Source of the DNA: Lotus japonicus
Lineage: Eukaryota; Streptophyta; Magnoliopsida; Fabales; Fabaceae
Length of the DNA: 64,000 nucleotides
Direction of reading: 5' to 3'
Assembly (NCBI RefSeq): GCF_012489685.1
Contig: NC_080042.1
Span: 42,336,066 to 42,400,065, forward strand
Part shown: one piece after another, positions 1 through 9,026 of the stretch
Position numbering within the stretch: position 1 is the first letter of the stretch
How the letters are laid out: every line of letters starts with the position of its first letter
Notes under the pieces: generated by a model
The model's database searches: none
What the model saw: only the letters and a program-made list of their open reading frames with translations
Told to the model about the DNA's origin: nothing
Translations under genes and position numbers: made by a program

Positions 1-1077
1 CGCCATGACCGATATCCTGCCAGCTGCCATTTTCGCCATACTCCGCTATATTCTGCCATTATTTGTCATGTATGACAGGATTTTGGCTTTCTGCCATCCA
101 CAATTAACACAGCGCAGGTGGCACCCCGCCATTTCCCCAGCTAAGATTTAATCAACCACATTCAAGCAACCTCAAACTTCCCCAATTTCATTGGTCTTTT
201 ACCATTGTGAAGGTGCTATCCACAACCACACCTGTACCATCATCTGTTTCAAGCATTTTATCATACAGCTGATGCGCAACCCACCAATTCCATTGACAAT
301 GACAACAATATTTTATATCTCTAACAAGTGAACAGTGAATTGCTTAAATTCTAAAAAATTTACTCTATTCTGATGCCACCTCTAAATTCTTCCCCATTCC
401 TAACTTTCTTAGAGGTTAATCAGAACAATGAGGAAACCAAATGAGATACAAACAATTTCACAGGGTCACAACTGAAATTTCATCATTTCACTTATACCAG
501 CAGCCAGTCGTAAATCTAAGTTGTTGATTAAAGTGCAATAAAAGTGAGAGAAATAAAATGTTAAAATAATGTATAAATAAACGAAGCAGTCCATAGAAAG
601 AATATAAAACAAAGAATTTCAGGAAAATTCCATGTTTCAGTTGTGGAGGAAAAACTGACATTGAATATAGATAAATGATTAACAGCGTTATTGAAAGTTT
701 GTGCATTTGTTTAATTATTCTCAAGTCGTTCTATCAAGGCAGAACAAGTTTAGAATACTAATGTTACAAAAAAGTTATTTTCAAGATGGCAATACTGATA
801 AAGTGATAATGTTAATTGTATGGTTGTTCAGCTATTCACTGAACAAGTAAAAGGGTCTTATCAACAACTATGAGAGTTATGTTCTCCTCTCCACTCTAAT
901 TAATGGAATCAAATTTCCCATCTTAACATTTGCAATTTCGATGGCATGAAAATCAATGCAAGTTAACAGAGAGAAAGTCATGCAGATTTTCTTACACTGT
1001 ATAAGGAAAGTTAAGAATCTTACAAGTGATATTACAAAACAGTAGTTAAGACTTAAGAATTGATATTGCATAATATT
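1..1077. other. AT-rich intergenic DNA, no gene seen
   Basis: Both strands carry only short, low-complexity reading frames without similarity I recognise. The stretch lies downstream (3') of the minus-strand DUF247 gene, so it should hold that gene's 3' UTR and polyadenylation signals. I see no clear repeat boundary. Confidence 0.5.
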
Positions 1078-2394
1078 TCAGCCTTGAAATAATGATATGA
1101 TGGAACATACGGTCTGAATCAAGGTAAGCAAAAGTAGCGAAATTGCAGCAATTGTAGATGCTATTTTCCAAGGAGTATTGAAGTACTCGTGTATGAAGAT
1201 TGCCTTATATTTGTTGCGAGGGTTTTCATAGAAACCGTTCAATTGATCACACAGAGAGCGATATTCAGAGTTGATGTGTGGCAAGGTGACATTTGAGCAT
1301 AGATTATTGACCATTGTAGCTACTGCATCATCATCACCCAGCAAGCTAACAATAATTTTCTTGTCAACTAGTATGTTCACATCTTTCTCTTTGTCGATCA
1401 AAAAATCTAGAATCTTTATGTACTCAGTGATGTAGGGTGAAGTAGGATGGTGACATTGCTCAAATGCAACTATATTCCTGATAAATACCTCAGTTGAGCT
1501 ATGTACCTTAAAGCACGGCATCATCAGCACACCCTTGTGAAATTTCAAATCAAGTAAGCATTTATTTGGACTAACCTTGAAAACTAAACCTGCCTCTAAT
1601 AGTTGGCTTGCATTATATAGATGATGAGCCACATCCACTCTTCTTTCTGGTAGTCCACCATCAACCGATGAGGGTAACATGAAAATCCTTAGAAGATCAG
1701 TGAAATGTTGCACACGTACATTTGAAGGTTCTATGTTTTGTTGGTTGTGTGGTTTAAAATAGTTGAAAGTAACATCAACAAAAGAGGGCAAACCAGCAGT
1801 TGCATGAGGAGCAATTGCTAGGTTGTACAATCCTTCAAGAACAAAGAAAGGGAGCTGATTTTCAAGTAGGATCAAGTCAAGCGCAACATCGTTTGCCAGC
1901 CATGGTTTTAGGAATAAAGGGTCCCTTTTGATCCAATCTTGGAAACTATAATATCTAAGAAAATGCTCAATTATGAAACAAGCATCAATTAGCACCATCT
2001 TTAAGAAATCATCGCTGCTATGTTGAATTGGCTCCGCATAACACCGCCTAATGCTTATTTCCAAGTCCTTCAGTTTGGAAACACATTCCCCAACACTTAG
2101 CTGAGCCCCATTGAGAAAGCTCTTGAGATACTGCAGTTTGAGCTCCTCCATTGGTTTCAGTCTATTGTTGCCACTGGGTCGAAATGGGTGGTGAATGGGG
2201 CCAATGGAAACAACACGAGGATTATATGCTTCATCATTTGCTTGACGAATTTTGTGGGGAACTCTGTAGATACATTGTTCATAGACTAAAGACTCTTCAG
2301 GAAGCTCCACTCCTTCTAGCATCTCGCTCAGGAATCTCACCAAATCCTTTCCTTCACTTATGTTTTCAAATGAACTATTTGAGTGCACCTCCAT
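1078..2394 (-). CDS. DUF247 family (UPF0481-like) membrane protein
   Basis: This single-exon frame encodes about 438 residues. I start it at the ATG at 2394 (MEVHSNSS...); the frame is open four codons further but only to a GTG. The protein has the family's hallmarks: an N-terminal block with RVPHKIR, then VVSIGPIHH near residue 70, LLENQLPFFVLEGLY near residue 180, and one hydrophobic segment at the C-terminus (about residues 415-435, IASTIAAISLLLL) followed by a short tail. Length and layout match complete members. The biochemical role of DUF247 is unknown; in grasses two members are the candidate male determinants at the S and Z self-incompatibility loci, but most dicot copies have no assigned role. 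The single C-terminal helix suggests a tail-anchored membrane location. An ACAG just before the ATG could be the acceptor of a 5'-UTR intron. No frameshift or internal stop is present, so it looks functional. Confidence 0.88.
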   Translation of the reverse strand: MEVHSNSSFENISEGKDLVRFLSEMLEGVELPEESLVYEQCIYRVPHKIRQANDEAYNPRVVSIGPIHHPFRPSGNNRLKPMEELKLQYLKSFLNGAQLSVGECVSKLKDLEISIRRCYAEPIQHSSDDFLKMVLIDACFIIEHFLRYYSFQDWIKRDPLFLKPWLANDVALDLILLENQLPFFVLEGLYNLAIAPHATAGLPSFVDVTFNYFKPHNQQNIEPSNVRVQHFTDLLRIFMLPSSVDGGLPERRVDVAHHLYNASQLLEAGLVFKVSPNKCLLDLKFHKGVLMMPCFKVHSSTEVFIRNIVAFEQCHHPTSPYITEYIKILDFLIDKEKDVNILVDKKIIVSLLGDDDAVATMVNNLCSNVTLPHINSEYRSLCDQLNGFYENPRNKYKAIFIHEYFNTPWKIASTIAAISLLLLTLIQTVCSIISLFQG

Positions 2395-3239
2395 TTCTGT
2401 AATCACTCCCTGCTTAAGTGTTTACTGAGTCTTGTAACTTGTAAAGAAGCAACCTGAAAGATGCAACAAGCATAACTAAACTCTAATGATGTAGGCTCAG
2501 CATGAGTCTCAAACAAAGTATACCTACAGTCTTCTTTTCTTAAACAACAAGTATCTCCTATTTGAGCCGAGTAAGATGACTTTAGGCGGCAAAACTCACA
2601 GGGACTTGAGCTCAAGATCCCTTTTCAAGCTATACCTTTAATAACCTCAAACTAGTTGATCTACGCCTTTAGTGATAAAAGTATACCTATAGTTTGAGCA
2701 GGATCTCATTGCTTGTTTCATTTTTTTCATGTTTAAACTTAGATCTCAAGCACACTCTTTGGACTAAAAGCTCAGTACTAAATATTTAGCGTTCTAACAA
2801 ACCTATTATTTGAAATCCATTATGAGATTTGTTGAGCAACTTGCACAGTGAACAAGTACAAGAAGGGAACAAAAATAATTGTAAATCAGAAATATAATAT
2901 AGAACAGACAAAGAAGGAAAAAGGAACCTGATGGTGAAAGTTAATTTAAGAACAAAATCCAATACTGAGCATTAATCTTCAATTACAATCATAGCTTCCT
3001 CTAACAGCCACTGTTTCCCTAAACCTTGCTATCTATACTCATTAGTCACTTTCTCCATGTCGTTTGTTCGCGTGCAAATGAAGGGTATCTTTCTGTCCAT
3101 CCCAAAATGATTCCTGTGTTGGTTTGGAATAAAAAAAGGGAAAAAACATCTTAGGATGAAGTTCATAAATCACAAATAAAATACAATAAACGGTGTGTGA
3201 AAAATGAAGAATAGTCTTTTTATTTTTTTTAATTTTCAT
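2395..3239. other. Upstream region of the DUF247 gene
   Basis: This stretch lies between the divergent DUF247 gene (minus) and the TNL remnant (plus). It should contain the DUF247 promoter and any 5'-UTR exon. I see no further gene and could not place a convincing TATA box. Confidence 0.35.
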
Positions 3240-3425
3240 CTGCAAAGTCGCCACTGCCGGTGGCTATACTGATTAATTTTTTGACTTTCTACTTTGTGAC
3301 AGAAGCTTCATTCGTCACAAAATATCAGTGTAAAAAAGAAACAGCAACGATATGTATAGAGCGGTTTTCGATCCCAAAATATTTGCTATGAAAATTTAAT
3401 TTAATTTTTACCATTATAGTATTGA
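3240..3425. repeat. Decayed half-copy of the palindromic MITE family
   Basis: A GTCGCCACTGCCGGTGGC-like motif, the phrase TTTTTGACTTTCTACTTTGTGAC and a CGTCACAAAAT block occur in the same order as in one arm of the palindromic element at 3983-4666. The second arm is missing or has diverged beyond recognition. It sits just upstream of the TNL start. Confidence 0.5.
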
Positions 3426-3429
3426 TCCC

Positions 3430-3500
3430 GCCCCGTAGTATAGCTTAAGTGGTAGGAGCTTGGGACATGAGTTGGGTAGGGGAGGTCCAGGGATAAATTC
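3430..3500 (+). repeat. tRNA-derived SINE remnant
   Basis: A box-A-like motif (TAGCTTAAGTGGTAGGAG) is followed about 30 bases later by a box-B-like motif (GGTCCAGGGATAAAT). Order and spacing match the SINE on the other strand at 4699-4843, but box B is degenerate and no tail or target duplication is visible. Confidence 0.4.
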
Positions 3501-3532
3501 CTTCCAGGTCTTCATTTCTGTTGCATATATAT

Positions 3533-3926
3533 ATGGCTCTGCTACCATTATCTTCCTCCTCTACCAGTGAAAAATTCAAATACGATGTGCTCCTCATCTG
3601 CGGGGGTGGGGGGACTGCAGATGAAGATGCCCGTGAATTCACTGGCCTTCTCTACAGATTCCTTTGTCACGACGGACTCCACACGAGACATTCACTGATG
3701 ACGAAGCAACAATACTTGAGGAGGAGGTCATTCAAGTTTCTAGGATTGCTATCATTGTGATCTCTAACAACTATGCATCATCTTCGTATTGGTTAGATAA
3801 GCTTTCCAAGATCCTTGACTACTTCAAGGCCAAGGGTAGACTCAGACTGATTCTTCCAGTTTTTCATCAAGTGGATCCCGATCATGTGCGAATGCTCAGA
3901 GGAGATGCCATCATGGCTACTTGCTA
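3533..3926 (+). pseudogene. TIR exon of a TNL resistance gene, frameshifted
   Basis: The ATG at 3533 opens a frame (MALLPLSSSS... FKYDVLL) that matches the start of a TIR domain. The normal SFRGEDTR-like motif is altered to a glycine run. The TIR continues through FTGLLYRFLCHDGLHT, then the frame shifts near 3690 and resumes as FTDDEA, followed by SRIAIIVISNNYASSSYWLD, LSKILDYF and LPVFHQVDPDHVR, all typical TIR motifs. The copy ends in a stop at 3925-3927 soon after the last of these, so the end of the TIR is missing. The NB-ARC part of the same kind of gene lies at 19037-20110 in the same orientation, which suggests one TNL gene with its first intron expanded by insertions. In intact TNLs the TIR domain is the NADase signalling module. 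Confidence 0.85.
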
Positions 3927-3982
3927 ACTTGCCTGCTCACCGTCATTTCGGACTCGAGTAGGAGTAGTAGTACCCATCTTTT

Positions 3983-4666
3983 GACTTTTTTACTAAAGTA
4001 GTATAATTTTAAAATGTATTTACCATTCTAGTGTAACTTTTTATTTAATTACCTAACTAGTGTAAATCGCCACTAAGAGTGGCGATACCTATTTTCTTAA
4101 ATATTTTTTTTAGAGAAATCGCCACTAACAGTGGCGACACCTTATTTTTTTTTTGACTTTCTACTTTAGTGACGGAAACACATCCGTCACAAAATCCTTG
4201 TTTACTATTAAAAGGAAACAGTGACAGAATACGAAGAAAGAAGTTTTTCGTCGCAAAGTTCTCAGTGACAGAATTTATTTGCAACGAAAATATTCCGTCA
4301 CAAAATCCTAGTGAATAATATAAATTCAATTAGCGACGGTCAGTTGAGAGGAGAATTTCTGTCGCAAAGGAATTAGCGATGGAATATTTCTTTTTGTGAC
4401 GGATAGTTTCTCTCTTTATATTCTGTCACTAATTAATTTAAATTATATACCAGGGTTTTGTGACGGACAGATATCCGTCACTAAAATAGAAAGTCAAAAA
4501 AAAAATTTAAGGTGTCGCCACTAGCAGTGGCGATTTCTTTAAAATAAATTAAAAAAATTGGTATCGCCATTTAGAGTGGCAATTTACACTATATAGGTAA
4601 TTAAATCAAAAGTTATACTATAATGGTAAATAAATTTCAAAAGTACACTAGTTTGGTAAAAAAGTC
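3983..4666. mobile_element. Palindromic MULE-type MITE, 684 bp
   Basis: The two halves are near-perfect reverse complements over most of the length. The termini read GACTTTTTTACTAA and TTGGTAAAAAAGTC, and the paired TCGCCACT...AGTGGCGA and GTGACGGA...TCCGTCAC blocks recur inward. The element is flanked by CCATCTTTT (3974-3982) and TCATCTTTT (4667-4675), a 9-base duplication with one mismatch. Arms longer than 100 bases with 9-base duplications fit a Mutator-like non-autonomous element. No protein is encoded. It lies immediately 3' of the truncated TIR exon. Confidence 0.75.
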
Positions 4667-4698
4667 TCATCTTTTCTTATTTTTTCGATTTAGCTAGC

Positions 4699-4843
4699 TT
4701 TTTTTTATAGGCAAATGTTAGTTGTTATTAATGTTCGTAAATTAGTCCTCCTTAAGGTTCGAACCCTGGACCCTTCGCCTTTTACCCTCCCAAACCCTTA
4801 TGCCCTCTAGCTCTTACCACTTGAGCTATCATTTGAGGACTAA
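4699..4843 (-). mobile_element. SINE (tRNA-derived) with perfect 11-bp TSD
   Basis: On the minus strand a box A (TAGCTCAAGTGGTAAGAG) and a box B (GGTTCGAACC) sit at the 5' end of a 145-base element that finishes in an A-rich tail (poly-T on the plus strand at about 4699-4706). The element is flanked by exact copies of ATTTAGCTAGC at 4688-4698 and 4844-4854. The RNA polymerase III promoter boxes, tail and long target duplication define a SINE. It is not a tRNA gene, because no cloverleaf can close. Confidence 0.85.
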
Positions 4844-4854
4844 ATTTAGCTAGC

Positions 4855-5371
4855 TAACAATTCAATTCTATTTTGATGCTATGTAAATGCTAATTAGTTC
4901 ACTTCACACAAATTTATATTTACAACTTGACTACAATTTTAAGGTGCTTGATGTGGTACCTTAAGCCAGACTAAGGTGTGGTATCCAAAATGAGTCGGTT
5001 CAACAATAAAGATTCATGTACCGGTTAAAATTTTAATTGTGTTCTATTGTAGAAATGCAGCGTTCCATTCTTAGGGACGTGAGATTTGAAAGTTGTGTTT
5101 TCTGAGTTTTGTGCATCCATCAACTATAATCATTTTACGCGCATCTCCACCACCATTATTCGTTTCCACCACTCGTACATTTTTCATCAAAAAATGAATT
5201 TTATGAGATAAAGTAAATTGACAAGTAAAGTAAAATCTAAAGGTGTAGTATTTACCTTAAATAATATGATAATAATCTATAGAATTACTTAATGGGGTAC
5301 CATACCCAAAAAAAATTGAGGGTACCACAGAATCAATATCAATCAATATATATTAGAAAATAGAACTTCCA
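4855..5371. other. Repeat-derived intron DNA, nothing identified
   Basis: This is AT-rich sequence inside the expanded intron of the TNL remnant. A TC followed by an AT-rich run at about 5343 resembles a Helitron 5' end, but I cannot pair it confidently with a 3' end. Confidence 0.3.
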
Positions 5372-5488
5372 TCAGGCCAATTTGATGAGGTGTCACTCCC
5401 AGATTAATTCTCAGGCCAATTTGATGAGGTGTCACTCCCAGATTAATTCCCAGACCAATTTGATGAGGTGTCACTCACAGATTAATTC
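5372..5488. repeat. 39-bp tandem repeat, three copies
   Basis: Three consecutive 39-base units start at 5372, 5411 and 5450 (each with CCAATTTGATGAGGTGTCAC). The first two are identical and the third carries a few substitutions. Confidence 0.9.
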
Positions 5489-7828
5489 TCATTTGATATT
5501 AAAAATATTATAAAAAAGCATATATGTACATTAAAAAAAAAAACAAATCCTTGAAAAAAAAACATATATATAAAAAAATATTTTTTAAAGATTTTGTTTT
5601 GTTTTTATTGTTATTTGTTAGATTTTGGTAATTTTTATCTAAAAATTCAAGAAAAATACATTAAAAATTAATTAATAAAAACTACCAAATCACAATAAAA
5701 ACTCATAAAATCTTTAATTAAATAAAAATCTGAAAATTCAATAAAAATAACAAAAAAAAAAAATTAAAAAAATATTTTTTAAAGATTTTATTTTGTTTTT
5801 ATTGTTATTTGTTATATTTTGGTAGTTTTTATCTAAAAAGATTTACCTAGATTAAAACCATAAAATATTAAAATCTTAAAGATTTGTCTTAATTATCTGA
5901 CATTTACCTAAATTACTCCTTACTAATACTGCATCAGTCATCTGCTCCCCTACATGCCTCTACTGTGAACCGGTTGGCATGGAGAAAAAATGAGAAAGAT
6001 CACTCCAGTATGCAACTTGCTTTATGTGGTGCTGATAATTGTGTAAGTGTTTGACATAAATGTTGTTGAGTAATTAGATTATTTTCCTCATCGTCTTTTG
6101 ATATATTTGTTAGAATGATTTTACTTCATCGTTCGTGGGGTGAAATTGAAGGTGCCCATTATCGATTTGAACGACCGTGATGAAGGGAAGGTTCTGCATG
6201 AAATAATGGATGCAAGTAGGGGAAGACAAAGGATCACGCGTCCACCTAGCGCACTTTCTTCTACAGAGAGAGATGGAGAAAAGGGCTTAGACAGAGCAAA
6301 TCTACATCCATGGGTGATTCTCAGAAGAGACAAGGAACTGAATTTGATTTAAATGATACACTTCTGTTTGACTTCTTTACTTATCAAGTTTGAATTACTC
6401 CAGTGAATTTTTCATCATGCATTTTTATTTTCTTTTGTCCCCTAATTAATTGGATTCATCTTACATTGATCCTGCAATGATTATTAATTGACGCAATCTC
6501 CTCATGATCTGTTTATTTTTTTGTTTGTTTCCCCAATTTGAGTTCTTCCTTGCTGTGTTTTGATTTTCTTTTGCAACGGGTTTTAAGACTTTTGAGTCAT
6601 TCTATGTCTTTGGCTTCTCTGCATTTTTAGGAATTTTGGATTAAATAACATATGTGATTTTTTCTCCTTCATTTGTAGGATGAAGAAAGTATTCGCAAAG
6701 ACGGAGTTAATCCCATGGTAGAGTGGAGTGATTACCTTTGAGACTCACTATATTGCTCAGGTTGGTGCTATGATCTATGATGAAAAAACTGATGTATGGT
6801 TGTTTGGTTTTCTCCATCTTGCTTTAACTCTTCAGTTACCAAACGAAAATATGTTCATTGCAAGTTATGCTTATATTCTTATCTCAATGAACTCCTAAAT
6901 TTACCAATTCTTCACTACCTGCTTCAATATCACATTTTTTACTTCACTTTGGGACTGTGAAATAATGGCAATTCAAATGTATGTTATGTTCTGTTACAAT
7001 TGGGGTAGAATTGACCAGAGCTTTCAAGGTTGATTACAGTTGGTGTAGAAATGTGGATCTGCAATTCATATTTTTAATGAACCCCTTTTATTTTATGTGA
7101 GTACTCATTACCAATATGATCCGTAAAACATGTTTGTTGAATATCCAGACTAAAAAACCAATTGTGGATTTCCATTTCATATTTGTAATGAATTGACAAC
7201 TATTTGATTTTGAGTAGTTTATGTATGGATAAGCATTACGTATATACTTTTGTGATAGCCACCATATTAACGTTCATAAAGGCTATGCTTTCCTAACTCT
7301 TATTGTGATTGTTATGTGTTTTATGTAATGACTTAGATACTCTCTTTTCTTGGTTTATTTCTCCTAAGATACAGATTGTGTTGGTTTTTTATCTTTTTCA
7401 CCAATAGTAATTTTTTGTGTTTTTGTTTTTTGGTTGGCTTTCATCTTGCTGCCTTGGACTGATTGAGAATGTTGCAGATGAAGGTAATTTCAAATTTTTC
7501 TTCCATTGCTTGCATAGCTAATTGTACTGCAAATTTGTGCTGGTGAAATTTATAAGGAAATAAGGAGAGTAACAAAGATGAAATAGATTGATTAAGAATT
7601 CTTTAATGAAAAAGAAAGATTATTAAAACCAAAACCAACAATATCTTCACAATTAAATGGGGTGTATGAGTGAAAAACGCTATAATTGAATTTCACAATT
7701 TATATTTTTAAAATATTTTTATTCTTATTATGATTGTTTTCATTCTTAATATCATAACTTTTTCATAATCATATTGATTGATGTCTCAAATAAAATAGCA
7801 AATTTCGTCGTGCAACGCATGGGTAAAA
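5489..7828. other. AT-rich repeat DNA, likely Helitron-derived
   Basis: A block of about 70 bases (TTTTTTAAAGATTTT...TATTGTTATTTGTTA) occurs twice, near 5573 and 5765, around an inverted AT-rich segment. No protein similarity is evident. At about 7765-7825 the sequence resembles the last 65 bases of the Helitron end at 18966, with GATTGATGT...CAAATA, a GTGCAACGC-type loop and GGGTAAAAAA, but it lacks the CTAG terminus. It is therefore probably a decayed Helitron 3' end. Confidence 0.4.
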
Positions 7829-7852
7829 AACAATGTATATTTCAAGGATAAG

Positions 7853-8134
7853 TGTTCTGGGAATGAACATTGAAGATAGGGATAGTACCTAGAGAGTGGA
7901 GAATTGTGCTAGAGAGAGAATGAGAATGAGAGAGAGAATGCTGAATTTCATGTGTTATTTCATCAAATGAGCAAAAGTCCCTTACAATTGGTAACTACCT
8001 CCTATTTATAGAGCTTGGGTACTACCTATTGGGCCAATTGGGCCTCCGAGGTCAAGGCCCATCTTAAGGCTAGGGCCCCGCCTCGGGGCGGGCTACACGC
8101 TGGGCGTTGCCCCTCTAGAGGCTCGCCCAGTCCA
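7853..8134 (-). repeat. 3' LTR of the Tat element
   Basis: This is a 282-base LTR with TG...CA ends on the plus strand. It contains GA-rich AGAGAGAGAATGAG repeats and a TATTTATA block. No clear polypurine tract is visible on its internal side (8135 onward). Confidence 0.93.
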
Positions 8135-8803
8135 CTAGTCCACAAGACACCGAGCTCGAAGTATGAGAGCTAAGTGTGTCTTTTAAATGCCTTTACATGT
8201 GTCCTATTGTATACTGAGATCTAAGCTTCCAACATGGCTTGAGAAAAGAAAAGCGAACTACGTTGCCAACATGGCATGAGCAAAAGGAGACTAGCGCCTT
8301 TAGTCACCTAGTCCACTGGCTTGGCGAGCAACCCGAGCCGGCAAGTCCACAAGTCCACAAGCGGCGAGAGCGATCGCCCCGTACTGGCGATCAGCTGGAG
8401 CAGTTGTATGATCGTTCGCCGGCGGGAAAGGTAGCGCGCATTGGCCACGTGCTGATCATCCAATTACTGACTGGCAGTATTCCCGGCGAGCGACTAAACT
8501 TTGTCACTGGTATCTCCTGTCAGGCGATGGTGTTTGGTTTTTACAGTGGCGAGGCCTTTCGCGCTTTCCCCTATTTTAAAAACTTTTCAAATTCCTAACT
8601 GCCCCACGTGACTGCCCCACGTGATGCGTCAGTTACATCAATTTCCCTCCTTCTCCGGAACCGTCATTTCACTTTTCATAACTGTCTCATCATGCGCAGT
8701 AACTCCCCATTACACGCAACCCGCTTCCCCAAAAAACCATCATGACTCTCGACCTTCCACACGCGTCCAACACGCGTCACACTTCCAGCCTCCCTCCTTT
8801 TCC
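8135..8803. other. Tat element internal non-coding region by the 3' LTR
   Basis: This GC-richer sequence between the 3' LTR and the antisense gene contains CAAGTCCACAAG-type repeats. A related version occurs at 63095-63420 beside another LTR fragment. I see no convincing protein. It probably serves as the upstream region of the plus-strand gene. Confidence 0.5.
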
Positions 8804-8810
8804 TATAAAA
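8804..8810 (+). promoter_or_regulatory. TATA box of the antisense gene
   Basis: TATAAAA follows a C-rich stretch about 220 bases upstream of the ATG at 9027. Its orientation is opposite to gag-pol, which suggests the extra gene has its own promoter. This is sequence inference only. Confidence 0.5.
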
Positions 8811-9026
8811 ACCCTTCTTCCCTACGATCATCCCTTTCCGAAACCTCTCTTCACCTTCCTAATCGCTTACCAAACTCCCTCTGCCCACTTCCGTTCTGGA
8901 GCCGTCGCTTATCACCCTTTCCGCTACCCACTCTTCACATCCTACTCCGGTGAGTCCTACTGTCCTTATCTTTGCATCATACACATACTCATCTTTTCCT
9001 TTCTTTCACTTCGCTGTCTTCTAAAT

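Noticed and set aside
2395..2406. Four extra N-terminal codons for the DUF247 protein
   Set aside because: That start is GTG; the first ATG at 2394 fits a plant gene.
4741..4841. A tRNA gene on the minus strand (box A and GGTTCGAACC)
   Set aside because: No acceptor stem or cloverleaf can be drawn, and the unit has an A-tail and an 11-base target duplication, so it is a SINE.
5343..7829. A complete separate Helitron
   Set aside because: The proposed 5' end is only a TC with an AT-rich run, and the 3' end lacks CTAG and a good hairpin.
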